A stretch of DNA of 64,000 nt from Anas platyrhynchos (GCF_047663525.1 NC_092588.1:46382501-46446500); one strand, 5' to 3'. Counted from the stretch's first letter, positions 1 to 22,346 are shown. Numbers and translations are program-made. Notes: generated by a model not told the origin, from the sequence alone.

Positions 1-44
1 GAGTAAATAAAACAAAGGACACTGACAGAAAAACTAAAACCTAC

Positions 45-1548
45 CTGTATCAGAGACTCTACTTCTAACTGCAAGCTCCCCATAAAACTTGTTAAAGATC
101 TCCCCAACTTTCATTTCTTCCATAAGATGGGAATTTCGTAAATTCTGGAGCAACTAGAATAAACAAGAAACAACATTGCTGCTGCACACAGTAACAAGCC
201 TCCTGAAAGAGGCCCTCCTTTGCACCTTTCACACACTGCGTCTAATCTATTTTAACAGGTTACATGAGATATGTTTTTTTTTTTGAATATACAAGAAAAG
301 TGGAAAAATTCTCCTTAAAGAAGCATGATAAAGTGGGTAAGAAAATCTGCAGCTGCCTCCAGAGCAACTGTGCCTTGCAGTATCAGGTGAAGGAATGACA
401 CTTTGGCACCTGAGCGACTTACTGTGGGAATGCCAACGACAATCTGTCATTAAGAGCTATCTTTTGTTAAGATCTAATATTACAGTATTAACGATGTCTT
501 GTTATTGTGGGCTACAGATTTCCTACTTGATAAAGCTGGTGCTTATACGCAGATAAAGCTTGTGCTTTTATGTAGAGCTTAGGGATATGGTTTAGTGGGG
601 ACTGTTAGTGTTAGGTCAGAGGTTGGACTCGATGATCTTGAGGTCTCTTCCAACCTAGAAATTCTGTGATTCTGTGATATGTATATATGTGTGTGTGTAT
701 ATATATGTGTGTGTGTATATATATATATATATAATGTATATATATGTATATATATGTATATGTGTATAGCAACACAACAGATTTTTCTAGGGGAAAAAAA
801 GAGATTATAACATGCACTTTACCTTGATCAGCAGCTCCAGAGCCGGGATCTTGCATTTGGCTGCCCTATCCTTTGTATAGACGCTAAGACAAGCTTGCTA
901 GGTAGGGAAGGAAACAGAAGTTATGACACTTGTAAACGCAGACAAACCAAGAGATAACGATGCGTTCACCTACACCTCAGAGCTTCTGCTGCTAACACAC
1001 TGAGGCCTTTTTAATTAACGGCTGTCCCGTTGGGGAGCAGCCCGTGTGGCAGCGCCCTGTTACCTTGATGCCGCGGGCGTAGGGCTGCGCCCCGCCGCCC
1101 AGCTTCTCCATGAAGACGCGCAGGAAGCGCAGCGCCTCCTCCCGGCACTCCCGGAACTGCAACGAGACCGGCATTAGGGCAGCGCTTCACATTTAGGGCA
1201 GGACCCCCATAACCCCCCACCCCCCCCCGCCTACCTCCTCGGCGCCCAGCGAGCGGCAGACGAATGCGGGCAGCCCCTGCTCGGCCGACAGCACCAGCGA
1301 CGCGTGCAGCGCTGCGGGGGGACGGCACAGAGGGGCGGGGGGTCAGGGCTGGGGGCTGGGGGCCGGGCACGGCCTCCCCCCGCCATCCCATAGCCCCCCG
1401 TACCCTGCGCGTTGCCGGGCGGGCAGGCGAGGCAGGCCTCGGCCATGGCGCGGAGCAGGCCGCAGGCGCGCAGCGCGGCGCCGGGGGGGTCGGGGTGGCG
1501 CAGGCAGGCCTGCAGCTGCTGCAGGGCGCCCGGCACCGGGCCCGCCAT
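45..1548 (-). CDS. PRKDC: DNA-dependent protein kinase catalytic subunit, first five coding exons (partial)
   Basis: Coding exons on the minus strand are 1548-1404, 1311-1235, 1156-1064, 897-823 and 153-45 (145, 77, 93, 75 and 109 nt); the gene continues past the left edge. All introns are GT-AG and the phases join without a stop. The start ATG (1548-1546) has G at -3 and G at +4 and opens [13 protein letters not shown]. Recognisable DNA-PKcs N-terminal blocks are FRECREE (exon 3), [20 protein letters not shown] (exon 4) and KFYGELA (exon 5). From family knowledge, this is the start of the N-terminal HEAT-repeat arm of a kinase of about 4,100 residues that binds Ku on broken DNA ends in non-homologous end joining; the kinase domain is far outside the window. 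Exons 1-3 are very GC-rich. Exon 1 is the most diverged from mammals, as expected for this N-terminus. The gene is head to head with MCM4, start codons 550 bp apart. Identity is near certain; exon 1 rests on its junction and weak homology. Confidence 0.93.
580..678 (+). mobile_element. CR1 LINE, truncated 3' end
   Basis: The stretch reads GGTTGGACTCGATGATCTTG followed by a TCTTCCAACCT block and two ATTCTGTG octamers. This is the typical avian CR1 3' terminus. Only about 100 bp remain, a strong 5' truncation as usual for CR1. It lies in PRKDC intron 4, antisense to PRKDC. The left boundary is approximate. Confidence 0.88.
677..768. repeat. TA/TG microsatellite next to CR1 3' end
   Basis: Alternating pyrimidine-purine repeat of TA and TG units of about 90 bp, starting directly at the CR1 octamer tail. 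It could have grown from the element's tail after insertion (inference). It is probably length-polymorphic. Confidence 0.9.
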
Positions 1549-1686
1549 GCCGCCCGGCACGCACCAACGCGGTATAGTGGGGGGGGGGGGGAGGGGGTGT
1601 CGGGGATGCACGCCCCGCCCGCACTGTGGGGTGCCCCGCCCCCCCCCCCTGCTGGAGGCGGAATGGGCGGGCCCGGCCGCGTTTTG

Positions 1687-1702
1687 CCGCGAAATTTGGC
1701 GG
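1687..1702 (+). promoter_or_regulatory. E2F-like site pair
   Basis: CCGCGAAATTTGGCGG contains two E2F-like cores back to back: CCGCGAAA (TTTCGCGG on the other strand) and TTTGGCGG. E2F control of MCM genes at G1/S is well established, so the location fits. Binding is inferred from the motif only. Confidence 0.6.
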
Positions 1703-1943
1703 AGAGGGGGTGGGTCCATTGCAGGCTGAAGGGGGAGGCGGGTGGTGTGTGAGGCGTGTGCGGCGTTTCCTACGGCTCGTCAGGATGATGCGCGGCTCGC
1801 AGCGTAACAGCATCGCTACGCGCACCCCACCAAACCCACCGCTGTGATCTAACGGGCTGCGTTCCCCCCCAACACTTTCCTTCCCTTCTCGCTCCCCCCC
1901 CGCCGTGCCGCCGATGGGACATCCCGCCGCGCCGCGCGCGCCC

Positions 1944-1948
1944 ATTGG
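1944..1948 (-). promoter_or_regulatory. Inverted CCAAT box
   Basis: ATTGG on the plus strand (CCAAT on the minus) lies 151 bp upstream of the MCM4 ATG within CCCATTGGGC. It is a candidate NF-Y site, common in TATA-less cell-cycle promoters. Confidence 0.45.
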
Positions 1949-1972
1949 GCAGAAAGCGCGCGAGACGGGCAG

Positions 1973-1978
1973 CACGTG
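1973..1978. promoter_or_regulatory. CACGTG E-box
   Basis: A perfect palindromic CACGTG lies in GCACGTGAC, 121 bp upstream of the MCM4 ATG. It is a candidate MYC/MAX or USF site. Assignment is by motif only. Confidence 0.5.
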
Positions 1979-2046
1979 ACTCGGCCGGCGCGGGACCCCG
2001 GCGGGCTCGCGGGGGGGAAGCGGCGCTGAGGGGTTGGGGGGCGGCC

Positions 2047-2058
2047 GCCGCCATTTTG
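2047..2058 (+). promoter_or_regulatory. YY1-type element near the MCM4 start
   Basis: GCCGCCATTTTG matches the YY1 consensus (CAAAATGGCGGC on the minus strand), 41 bp before the MCM4 ATG. YY1 sites of this form often sit just downstream of initiation sites in CpG-island promoters, so transcription may start slightly upstream. Confidence 0.55.
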
Positions 2059-2098
2059 AGCCGGGGACCCCGCGGCGGGCCGCCGTGTCGCCACAGCC

Positions 2099-12865
<10,767 letters not shown>

Positions 12866-13205
12866 GTTAGTCTTTCCTTGCAAGCCACTTGTAAGGGCTT
12901 TTACTTCACCTTATTTACTATATTGCTAGCCTGCAAGATCTTCAAGATTTGGGACTATCACTTGCTATAAGAAGTGCCACTCAATCTCTTGTGCCGATAG
13001 TAATAACCATTACGAAGGTCTTAAACTCCCTAGCTGAATGACGCTATTTACATTTGAGCAAATGTAACTGCCATGTTTTTTTTAGACCATGCTAACAATA
13101 CGATTTGTATTTCAGAATGAACTGTAAAAATTCAACTTAAATGACTTTGATAAATGAAACTTGACTTTGCTGTAATCTGAAATAAAGTTATTTGACACTT
13201 AAAAA
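12866..13205 (+). other. MCM4: MCM4 3' UTR (predicted)
   Basis: Follows the TAA at 12863-12865 and extends to just past the AATAAA at 13181. It is AT-rich and holds no ORF of note. The exact cleavage point is inferred from the signal spacing. Confidence 0.7.
13181..13186 (+). terminator. MCM4: MCM4 polyadenylation signal
   Basis: Canonical AATAAA 316 bp after the stop codon, followed about 20 bp later by GTGTTTTTAG, a plausible GU/U-rich downstream element. It is the first canonical signal after the coding region. Confidence 0.75.
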
Positions 13206-16200
13206 GTGTTTTTAGTATTAATTTCAAATGAAAATAAATATACACGGTGTTGAACATGATTTTGTAATTTCTCAGAAGATATCTGAGAGCATAAAAGAAG
13301 GTGTTAGTATGCTTTGTTACCCTCAAGGTAAAAAAGGCAGGTATCTCTTACTTGAAGCTAAGTGTTCTTACTGCAATCTTAAATGACTGGATAAATTAAG
13401 ATACCCCTATTTATTGCAATACCATGCAATAAGTCTTAAAAGAAATGAGCTCCCAGTGATGCATGACTGGAGAATCTTCCCCAATTCTACCCAGCTTGAG
13501 TAATAAACGCCCTTAGCCATTGGTCAGCACTAACTGCTACAATTTAAACAGTTAAGCTAGCAGAAGTGTCCCTTAATTCATTTCAGTGCAGTCATCACTG
13601 GGCTTAACTCAGCTGGTCACTAAGATATTTCAGGCTAAAAGGATTGAAATAAAGGAACGCACAGTGCAGGAGTACTGTGCCACTGCATCCAACATGAAGT
13701 GAATATACTTAATTTGTAAGAGGGGGCAACTTACAACCTGTTAGAACCTGTTTTTTCTTGCCTACTGGTTTATTATATGAGCAAGATCGTGTTTGCTTAA
13801 CTTTAATTGAGCTTTCTGTGATTCATTTTAAGTGCAAGGGAGGAGCTATACTTCTGTCCAACAGTTTAAAAATATGTTAGAAACATGAGTCTAATAAAAT
13901 TCCAACCTACTTTAAAGGCTGGAATCAGATTCTCTAATGGCACTTGTTTTATGGGATCTTCTCTGCCATTGTATTAGCTATGTATTTTGTTTAAAAAGTA
14001 ACCATCTTGTGACCCCTTCTTTCCCTGCTGTAACAAACCTTTATTTCAATTACCTTTTATGTGAGAATGGTACAAGTGTAAGCAATTATCTTTCACTTAA
14101 CTTTTGAAAGCTATCACTTACATACTTTTTCCATGGACATTACCTGGCCTATGAAATACTACCTCAGTTCACAAGACTTTCTCCCCTGCTATTCCACTCC
14201 CATAGTTTTACTAAGGCTACCTTTTCTATTGGGTACCTCCATTTATCAGATGAAAACAGCACTATGAATTTTTCTTATGCTTCTTAATTTTTAAAAGATG
14301 ACTTTGTCCTTAAAAAAAAAAAAAGCACAAACAAAGCCCAAGGATGCAAACATAGTGATACGTGTAGTTACAGCACCCAAATTCCTGCAGTTAACGTTGT
14401 TTGTCAGCATGGAGACTCCTACTGTTGAATATAGATTGCTCTGTTTACCCAGTGCTTTTAAATGTAAACTAAATTGTATATCTGTAAAATCAAGGGTTCT
14501 AGGAAATTGAAGGAAGTTTTGTTTGTAAGTTAGATTTCAACTTCTTTCCAATTTAAAATGACTATTTACATTTCTATTAAAGTAAAAAACACCAAAAACA
14601 TTATTCAGTTTAGTGTTCACAGTGTCACTTACAGAATAACCCCAGTAGGTGGCTCTTGCATCTTTTACATAGTAATTGTTGACTTGTTTTCCAACTGTGT
14701 TTTTATTTTTTGATTATCAAGGAGTACAAGTGCCACTTTGGGGTTAGGCGGATATAGAATGGTAATGATTGTAAGCAGTCTTGCTTAGTGAAAAATAAAT
14801 TAGATCTTAATCCACAGAAGATCTTAAACACCCATATACTAATGAAACGTACGGAGAGCAAAAGGAAGATCTAAGTAAGTTACTTAGCAGATTTGAGAAT
14901 ATTTTCCTTACTCTGTGTGACAGTTTCAAACTCCATGTATGGCCTAATTTGCTGCTTTATTTACCCTGTGCTGTTAATTATATCTAAATTCATTTAAACT
15001 CAAGTCATTCAAAGTTTCAGTGAAGTATGATCAGGGAGAAGAATTCCAGCCAGAAACTTGACATTCATAACATCAGCAACAACAGAGAAGAATGCCATTT
15101 AAGTTTTTTGTATGTTCTGTTCTACAGAAGACATAATAAAAAGTTACAAACCTATGGGCAGAAATTATTTATAATAAATAAGGACCTCTAAAAGTGACTT
15201 AAGTGATCTGCCCCCTTTCTAACATAATAAAGAAAAGCTGCTGGCTAAGTGAAATGCAATGGTAAAGTTCTATTTTTCTAGCGCACAATGCCATCACCAG
15301 GTACTCTAGGGGGGTGAAAACTAAGACAAGCTGATACACTCAAAAATGTCACCTGCTACCACTGTTACTGGTTTTAAAGGTATGCTTCATTTCCCTGGAA
15401 TAATACTTGATTTGAAAGTGACTTGAATCCTAATTGTGACTGGTTTTGTTAAGTTCTTCACTAAGAGCAGATGGTGTGAAGTCCTAGGTGAGGGTGATCT
15501 ATCAGGGTTATCCTCTGGCCATCACACCTCAAATAATATACCCCTTAAGACCATGTTCTAAGTCAGCCTCATCAAGCTTCATTTTTAATTTTGGCAGTCG
15601 CTGTGGAATTCCAGTTTTATCTCCCTAGAAGGAACTACAGCTTCCAGGATTATTTCTGGAAAAGAAGAAATCGTACTGGAGGTTGCATGTCAAATAGCTG
15701 GTCAGGGAAACAATTCTATCCCGCTTGTGGAGTGTATTACTGTAAAGTTGTTATGTTAGAGCTGCTGTGTAACTTACCATCTGGATACAGCACTAGGGAC
15801 TGAAGAAAGTAAGCAATTTGCAGTTTGTTACTGGCACTGCAAGACCACACATAGTCTTGAAAAAATGCATGCGTAGTTCACTCAAAAAGCATATTCATCA
15901 TCCATTAGGTAAACTAACAGTCAATGTGGAAGCTGTCATCCAAGCCTCAGTTTTTACGGCTGCTTTATAACAACATTTACATTTAGCCTAGCACCAGCTT
16001 GAATTATTTAATGCTCAAAACCAAAAAGCTATTTAATTGAAGTTGTAAGGTTTCAGGAGTACAGCTTGTTTATAGACTAACTACAGTCAGGCTCCCAGTG
16101 TGACTGGCATCTGTGGACTCCAAATTGAGAAGGAAAATAGTGTTGTATTTTCTAGTGCAAAACGTATTTTCAAAATAGTCATAAAATCTGAACAGGGGAC

Positions 16201-17723
16201 CTATTTAAATAATTATTTAATGTTCTGTTGAACCCTAAAACACTCCCTCAGTGTCCTGTATTTTGATAACAGAGAAAACATCCACTTGGTTTGATCCATG
16301 ACTCTTGTTTACGTCCCACCTCTCAACCAGATGGGGTAAAGAGCGGGTTTGGGTAGCTTTTCCCTAAATTTGAGCACCTTTTCTAATGAAGAGCTGAATT
16401 TCCAAATACCGTATTGTGAGGAGATCTTAGGAGAGAACCACTGCAATATATCCACCACTTGTTCTGGGAGCTCTGCTGCATCATTTCTTGTTAAGGGATC
16501 AGAGTTGCAACATGTTTAATTAACGCTCCTTTGTTAGTCCTTGCTAGGGTGCAACAGCCAGCGTTTGGTCTGGCCTTTTGCTTTGCTCAAAGGCAAGAAG
16601 TGTCTGAGGAGAACACAGCATCATAAGTATGTAGTAGTTAAAGTCACATCTGCTGTCAGAATAATGGCATTCAGGAGGACAATTCTGGGGATCCTGTCTA
16701 CTAAGATTTGTACATGCTATTTTAGGAACACCCAGGAGTTCAAGGAGAAGGGTAAGTTTTCAGCCTAAGGAGACCTGCCAAGAAATGGAATAACAACAGT
16801 GTTTTGCTAGTTGCATGCGTTATTTCCTTCCTCAGCCATAAACTGACAGAAGATGTGAAGAAATTAGTAGGACTTTCCGCACACCTTAAGGTGCTTACTT
16901 CTGACACAGCAGATTTAGCTCACTAATATCTAAAAAGCTGTGCAGGTGCTTCTGGAAGGCTCAGGGCCAAGTGCAGCACGAAGAAACCACCTCTGGAGAA
17001 GGATCAGAAGGAACTAATAAGGTGTTCGAAGTCAGTTAATCAAATAGATTGGTTAAGGTTATCACCAAAACTCTAATACAAGTGTGGCAGGCACTAGCTT
17101 CTTCGAAAAGCAACTCTGACAAAAAAAAAAAAAAGGTGAGAAGGCTAAGAAGCCTTTGATTTTAGGTTGACTGTAACCTGCACATAGCTAAAAGACAGCA
17201 GCTGCAGCATGTTTTTGTAGGACACAGGCCTACAAGATCTTACCTAGAAGAAGTGGTAAGATTGGTAACAATTTTTATGCTTAAACTTGAATTGGCTCCC
17301 TGACCCAGCTCACACTACAGCTTCACAAAAGCCTTAAAGGAATAGAAGATGCTGTTTTTCTGGTTTGGGACCAGAACGGACAGCTGGGGAAGAACAAAAA
17401 TTCTTAAATGTCCTTGTTGGACAGGTGGAGAAGAGACACTGACTCAGGTCTCTAACCTTCATTCACCCAGTGTTTTTCATCAAGCCTGTAAGAACTTCAT
17501 ATCACAGAATTCTGTCTTTCTGCCAAATTTGACTTAAATTGACCAGGTACAGCTCAGAGTTAGGATAGAGAACTAACAGACAGTTACAGCTTGATTTTGT
17601 TAGCAGCACACACCAAAGGAGGAAAGAAGGAATTCAGTTTTGCTCTGATTAAAACAAAATTAGCATTTGACTGAAATAGTTACATATTTTGTTTTAGTAG
17701 TTTCTAATTGTTCAACAAAACAC
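13206..17723. other. Intergenic, no gene recognised
   Basis: 4.5 kb of AT-rich DNA between the MCM4 3' end and the first tRNA gene. It holds short ORFs without codon structure or family resemblance, and A runs (14311-14323, 17119-17133). I see no repeat family I can name. Confidence 0.65.
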
Positions 17724-17796
17724 TGGAGAATGCGGGCATCGATCCCGCTACCTCTCGCATGCTAAGCGAGCGCTCTACCATTTGAGCTAATTCCCC
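17724..17796 (-). tRNA. tRNA-Ala (AGC), copy 1
   Basis: A 73-nt gene that folds into a full cloverleaf: 7-bp acceptor stem with the alanine identity pair G3:U70 and discriminator A73, 4-bp D stem, 5-bp anticodon stem CTCGC/GCGAG with loop TTAGCAT (anticodon AGC), 5-nt variable loop AGGTA, 5-bp T stem GCGGG/CCCGC. The internal A box is TAGCTCAAATGG and the B box GGATCGATGCC. No intron; CCA is not encoded, as normal for eukaryotes. A TTTT Pol III terminator follows within 10 nt. A34 would be edited to inosine. The sequence is identical to the other four copies here. Confidence 0.97.
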
Positions 17797-18326
17797 CACT
17801 TTTTATCATTATTAGGGAACATAAAACCTCGAGCATCAAGAGTATATGGAACTGCAGATTTTAAATACATTTATTTTATTTCTCCTCTGTTGCACTGGTC
17901 TCTCCAGAAGTGAAAACACAATCAACTGCAATTTTGCAACAAGTTTACAAAATCAAATCTTTAATACTTCATTTAAGTATTTCCAAACAAAGTGGTAAAG
18001 AAAACAAGGCAACACAGAAAAAAAACATGCTTTCCAGGTGTATAAAATTAAAAACAAAAACAACAAAAAAATTGCTTGCAATTCTTGGGATGAATTACTT
18101 TTGGGCATTTTAAACCCCTACCCCAAACTGATAAGTCAATTTCTATTTATACATTTTTAAAATATGTCACTATTTAAATTTACTTGGTGAGTTACTTACC
18201 TGGCATCTGAGAAGCAAGCATGAACATCTATACACGTAATGGTTTATCTCACTTCAAAACTCCCATTCAATACACAAAAACACCTGTAGTGAACTGGTTT
18301 CTCCCACCACAAACAAAACATGACAG

Positions 18327-18399
18327 TGGAGAATGCGGGCATCGATCCCGCTACCTCTCGCATGCTAAGCGAGCGCTCTACCATTTGAGCTAATTCCCC
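18327..18399 (-). tRNA. tRNA-Ala (AGC), copy 2
   Basis: Body identical to copy 1, same strand, 530 bp away. The 3' flank reads CTGTCATGTTTTG, so the Pol III terminator is a few bases further out than in copy 1. The flanks are not alignable with copy 1 beyond a few bases, so a recent tandem duplication is not visible. Confidence 0.97.
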
Positions 18400-21070
18400 C
18401 CCCACCACGCTATTTTACCCTGCAACCACAGATTTTAGTAGTCGCAAATACAAACAGCCTTCAGTGACTGCTCTTTTATCATGAGTAGTAACCCCAAGGC
18501 TGTTGTTCAGAGCTAATACTACTATTTGACCTTGAGCTTGTCTATTTTTTCCCCTGCTCTGAGATGCCAGGGATAATTAAGGAAGCACAATACAAAAGAA
18601 ATACGAAATCTTAGGGCAAGTGAGGTGGCTTCTGCTTCTGTGACGGGCAGAGGGGGAACAAAGTAAAGGAGATCATATTCCTTGGAATAATTGGTATCTT
18701 GCAAGACCATAATTAACAAAAAATGCACTCCATGTCACTGGCTCAAACACAAAGTTTAAGTTGGTAACATTTACGAGTGTATTTATGGAGTAAAACAGGA
18801 TGACTAAAATAGTTATTTTGATGGGAAACTGCAGAAAGCATTACTACACCTTGCAGGAAACATTTACCCGTTCATACTTCTGGGTATAGTAGCACACTGC
18901 ACGCTCATGTCATATTCATGACAGATCTAGCATCATGATAACAGTTTTATCCCCAGTAACTGTAAAACATACATACCACTTTTTGCTTCACTCGACCGTA
19001 GATGCATGCTCCTTCTCCCTGTAATGTTCAGTGTACAAGGCGTCTATATAAGGGGTGAAATAGTGCTATTTACTTGTTATTGCTTGAGGAGGTTTTCTAC
19101 TATGCTTGTCACTGCATCAATCCTTCTCTAAGATTCAAGTTTTCCTCAAGTTTTTCCTAAGTTTCAGTGTTTCCTTGAGAGAAAGGCAAGAGAAGGAATG
19201 AGGGAGAAGTTCCAAAAGACAGGCTGCTTCTGAGTTAAAAGTCAAATACAATCTCCCTATAAACTCTCACAGTCACGTGCTAAGGCACTTCATGCTCCTT
19301 TACATGACAAACTCAGGGCCTGCAGCCCGTCAGTGCCACCCACTCGCACTAGATTTACCCTGTTTTGATGAGGCAGCTGGTTCTGTGACTAATGTCACAG
19401 TGCACTGGAGCAGCTTAAAGATAATGCAGAACCTGCATTTACCCAGGGGTCCCCTACAACAACTGCCTAGAAAGCAGAAGTCCAAGCAGGTAATACGAGC
19501 TTGTATGAGTTTGTTTTGGCATTGCCAAGCAGACGCACTGAAGTGATCCACACTAAACAAAAGTATGCGTACATGAGGCCTTCTCAGCTGAAATACAGGA
19601 CAGAGAAAAAAAAAGGAAATAAAAAGGTCAGCTTATTTGCAGCAATGTGGGTAAGGAAATTCTCCCAACCTAAAAGAGAAGTTACAAAGTGTTACTCATC
19701 TTCTTACATGAAAACTTGGCAATCATAACAAATCAAGATCACAAAACAATGGACTGTCAAAATGAAATAGACATTTTTAATGAACGGAAATAGCACTATT
19801 GCAGAGGTCTTCCCTCACCCTTATCTGATTTAGGCATCAAATAAACTATGAGCTGGCTTTTCCAAGCCTTAGCCATGTCAGTGGCAGCAGAGAGATTTGC
19901 TGATGAGAAGTACAGAGAGGTCATCTGCCATTTTCAAACTGATTCAGGTTGCACAGGGTAGATAAAGAAAACTGTAAATGGAGGCAAACCTTGTGAGATT
20001 CCACATGGGAAAGATCCAAGCTGCAGATTTGCCGTGGGCCATCACCTGGCCTGAGATGTGGGAAGGACTCAAAACACTTCTGCACATTTGTTTTCCAGTT
20101 TACTCCAACGAGGCCGATATAGTCAGTTACAAGGTACTGCAAGGAGCTGTAAGAACGAATTTTTATCTATTATTGCATGGAGATTGAGGAAATGTAGAAG
20201 AGTGTAAGTTATAGGAGAGTATTTGCAGTGATACTAAAGCAGTTTCAGTTCCACATCCCATCCTGAATCTGTATTGTGCTAGTTTTTAAACGCAATCTTA
20301 CTCTATACAAGTTCTAACTAGCTGATATTTAATTTCATAATTTATTTTCTTCTGAGAGGATGCTGTCATTCACGTTGTATTTTACCCCCACAGCCTCTCA
20401 CAAATCCACAGCAGCCTTTTTCCTAAATAACTTCCCAAGGAATTTTTTGGTTGGCCACACCTGACTTCTATTTCTGAAGTGTTTTTAGTGACCCCATATA
20501 TTTAAGGTGCCGTACTATTGTATCTGAATCATCAAAGTCAATACAGAAAGGTAGACATACCTAGAATATAATTTAGCAGGTTGAGATAAACGAGTACTTT
20601 ATTTCCACAACCTATGAAAAGAATGAGTGTTTGAACTGTGATATTTATCATTTACATACAGCTAAGTAGAATGTTAACAGAAAATAAAGGTGGAAAAGAA
20701 AGGAAGACCTGAAAAACAAAATTGCCATTCAGTGCCTATTATCAGTGTACTTTCTACATTTACAAGCCTTTTGGTATCTGCATTGTAAGAAGTAAAAAAC
20801 AAAACAGTTCTCTTGTCTTCCTACAAAAACACTAGTGGAGGTGTTGCCCAAGTATTACTTTATCAAAGTAACACAGCAGAAAGTGCATCAGCAGCACGGC
20901 TTCTCCTGTGTTGGGTGAACACTCTGACTTTTAAGCTACCAGACCTTGCACATAAGCACACCAACGATTCAGCGCTCCAGGATAAGCCAACCAGCCCAGT
21001 AAAGGGGAGCAACGAGAGCAGCCGGGAGCGATTTTGCAGAAGTGCGGCCACTCTCAGTAGTGTTCACCAA
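18400..21070. other. Intergenic, no gene recognised
   Basis: 2.7 kb between tRNA copies 2 and 3. No coding pattern and no repeat I can name. The last 130 bp before copy 3 (from about 20940) are richer in GC and CpG than their surroundings, which may mark an open region upstream of the tRNA gene. Confidence 0.6.
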
Positions 21071-21143
21071 GGGGAATTAGCTCAAATGGTAGAGCGCTCG
21101 CTTAGCATGCGAGAGGTAGCGGGATCGATGCCCGCATTCTCCA
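21071..21143 (+). tRNA. tRNA-Ala (AGC), copy 3
   Basis: Body identical to copies 1 and 2 but on the plus strand. It is followed by GTGTTTTG, giving a TTTT terminator 4 nt after the body. The 11 bases CCAGTGTTTTG across the 3' end are also found in copy 1; further out the flanks differ. Confidence 0.97.
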
Positions 21144-22137
21144 GTGTTTTGACCAACCCCAGTGTTTCACGAAGATAAAGCTTTTCTTCCATAAATTCCT
21201 CAAGTTTGTGAAAGAAAATACTTATCTGGTGACAGACACCATTTCATGAGACAAACTGAACGTGAAGAAATTTCAATAAGCGGGCTACGCTTGTCAAATC
21301 TAAAAAAAAGCAATGTTATTCTGTAACACAGCAACTAAAATTAACTTCTGACCATTTAATTGGCTTTTAGTGTGTATTTTTTTTTTCTCGGTTATATGTA
21401 AAGTTACCAAAATTGTCTGTAAGGAAGCACAGCAGTAGGTATTTTATATATATATCTCCTCAGTGCACTGCAGAATTGCCATCTCTCCAGCTTCCTCGCA
21501 TGCCTTGTATCTATGATTGACAGGACACACATCTTCCTAACAGAGTTTCAAGTGACATTAATCACGCATTGTATTTTACAAATCAATTTTCCAAAATTAG
21601 CTTATTTTGCTAGTTAGCTCACCCGCTTTTCTGCCCCCAGTCACTCCCAGTGCCTCTCTTTCAATCTTCTCATCGTACATTCAATTTCTTGCTCAACCCT
21701 TTATAAGAAAACGATTTGCACTCTAAAAAGGCACTCTGATCAACGTTAACAGCTTAAGCCATTAACACTCTGCACACGCTTACTAAAACTGGTTTATTTT
21801 AATCCTTACAAAACTGCTTTGGGAAAACGTGTCTGTATTTTAAAAAGCCCTACAGCATAATAGGGTACAAAAGTTGTATTGTGGCCAAAAAGCAGAAGAG
21901 GCAGTGCTACCTGTCAGGGTGCTTTTGTTTCACTCCTTAAAACCCGTCAATAGGAATGTATTTTTTGTGCGCATTTTTTGTCTGTGTGTGCAGGCATCTC
22001 CCACAATGTTAGAGAAAACAGAAGTTTACAAATGTCTCTTCCAAAGCAGAAAAGAAAAACATTATGCCTGGTAATGGAAAAAAAAAACAGGAAACATTTC
22101 CTCATGGCTATAGAGGGAACTGCTGGAGCCATCAAAC
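21144..22137. other. Intergenic, no gene recognised
   Basis: 1 kb of AT-rich sequence between tRNA copy 3 and the composite block that begins at 22138. Nothing recognisable. Confidence 0.6.
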
Positions 22138-22185
22138 GAAGCGACTACTCGTACACCATTTCCTGCAGACTTACTGTCACCTGTT
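22138..22185 (+). repeat. 48-bp direct repeat, copy A
   Basis: Matches 23656-23703 in the same orientation with 2 mismatches in 48 bp (46/48), shared core CCATTTCCTGCAGACTTACT. The match stops where the T11G13 tract begins. Origin unknown: it may be a piece of an unrecognised repeat family or a local duplication. Confidence 0.85.
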
Positions 22186-22207
22186 TTTTTTTTTGGGGGG
22201 GGGGGGG
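22184..22207. repeat. T11G13 homopolymer junction
   Basis: Eleven T followed by thirteen G. It joins repeat copy A on the left to the duplicated tRNA 3' flank on the right. The G run can form quadruplex structures and its length is likely variable. Confidence 0.9.
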
Positions 22208-22272
22208 TATAACGGTACGAATAGGAAATATTTTTAAGTTCTGCACGAAGATTAAATACCAAAAACATTCCC
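22208..22272 (-). repeat. Duplicated tRNA 3' flank, inverted copy
   Basis: The reverse complement aligns with 31337-31401 with 6 mismatches in 65 bp and no gaps. In both places it lies directly 3' of an identical tRNA-Ala gene and contains the ATGTTTTTGG terminator near its start. Tract plus tRNA thus form one unit of about 138 bp duplicated in opposite orientation. Confidence 0.9.
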
Positions 22273-22345
22273 TGGAGAATGCGGGCATCGATCCCGCTAC
22301 CTCTCGCATGCTAAGCGAGCGCTCTACCATTTGAGCTAATTCCCC
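22273..22345 (-). tRNA. tRNA-Ala (AGC), copy 4
   Basis: Body identical to the other copies. The TTTTT terminator lies 6 nt past the 3' end. Its 3' flank is the inverted relative of that of copy 5, while its 5' flank is unrelated: a GC-rich stretch with a CTCF-like motif begins 1 bp upstream of the gene. Confidence 0.97.
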
Positions 22346-22346
22346 T

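Larger units (their letters stand above)
154..822 (-). other. PRKDC intron 4
   Basis: This intron lies between PRKDC exons 4 and 5. Apart from a CR1 3' end and a TA/TG microsatellite (listed separately) I see no gene or structured RNA in it. Confidence 0.85.
1549..2098. promoter_or_regulatory. Bidirectional PRKDC/MCM4 promoter in a CpG island
   Basis: These 550 bp separate the divergent start codons of PRKDC (minus) and MCM4 (plus). The interval is GC- and CpG-rich and the CpG-dense zone extends into the first exons on both sides to about 1050-2700. No TATA box is placed well for either gene. Sites listed separately are E2F-like, an inverted CCAAT box, a CACGTG E-box and a YY1-type element. 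Two homopolymer runs lie on the PRKDC side: G13 at 1579-1591 and C11 at 1639-1649. A shared PRKDC/MCM4 promoter is established in mammals; the same head-to-head layout is visible here. The transcription starts cannot be placed from sequence. Confidence 0.85.
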
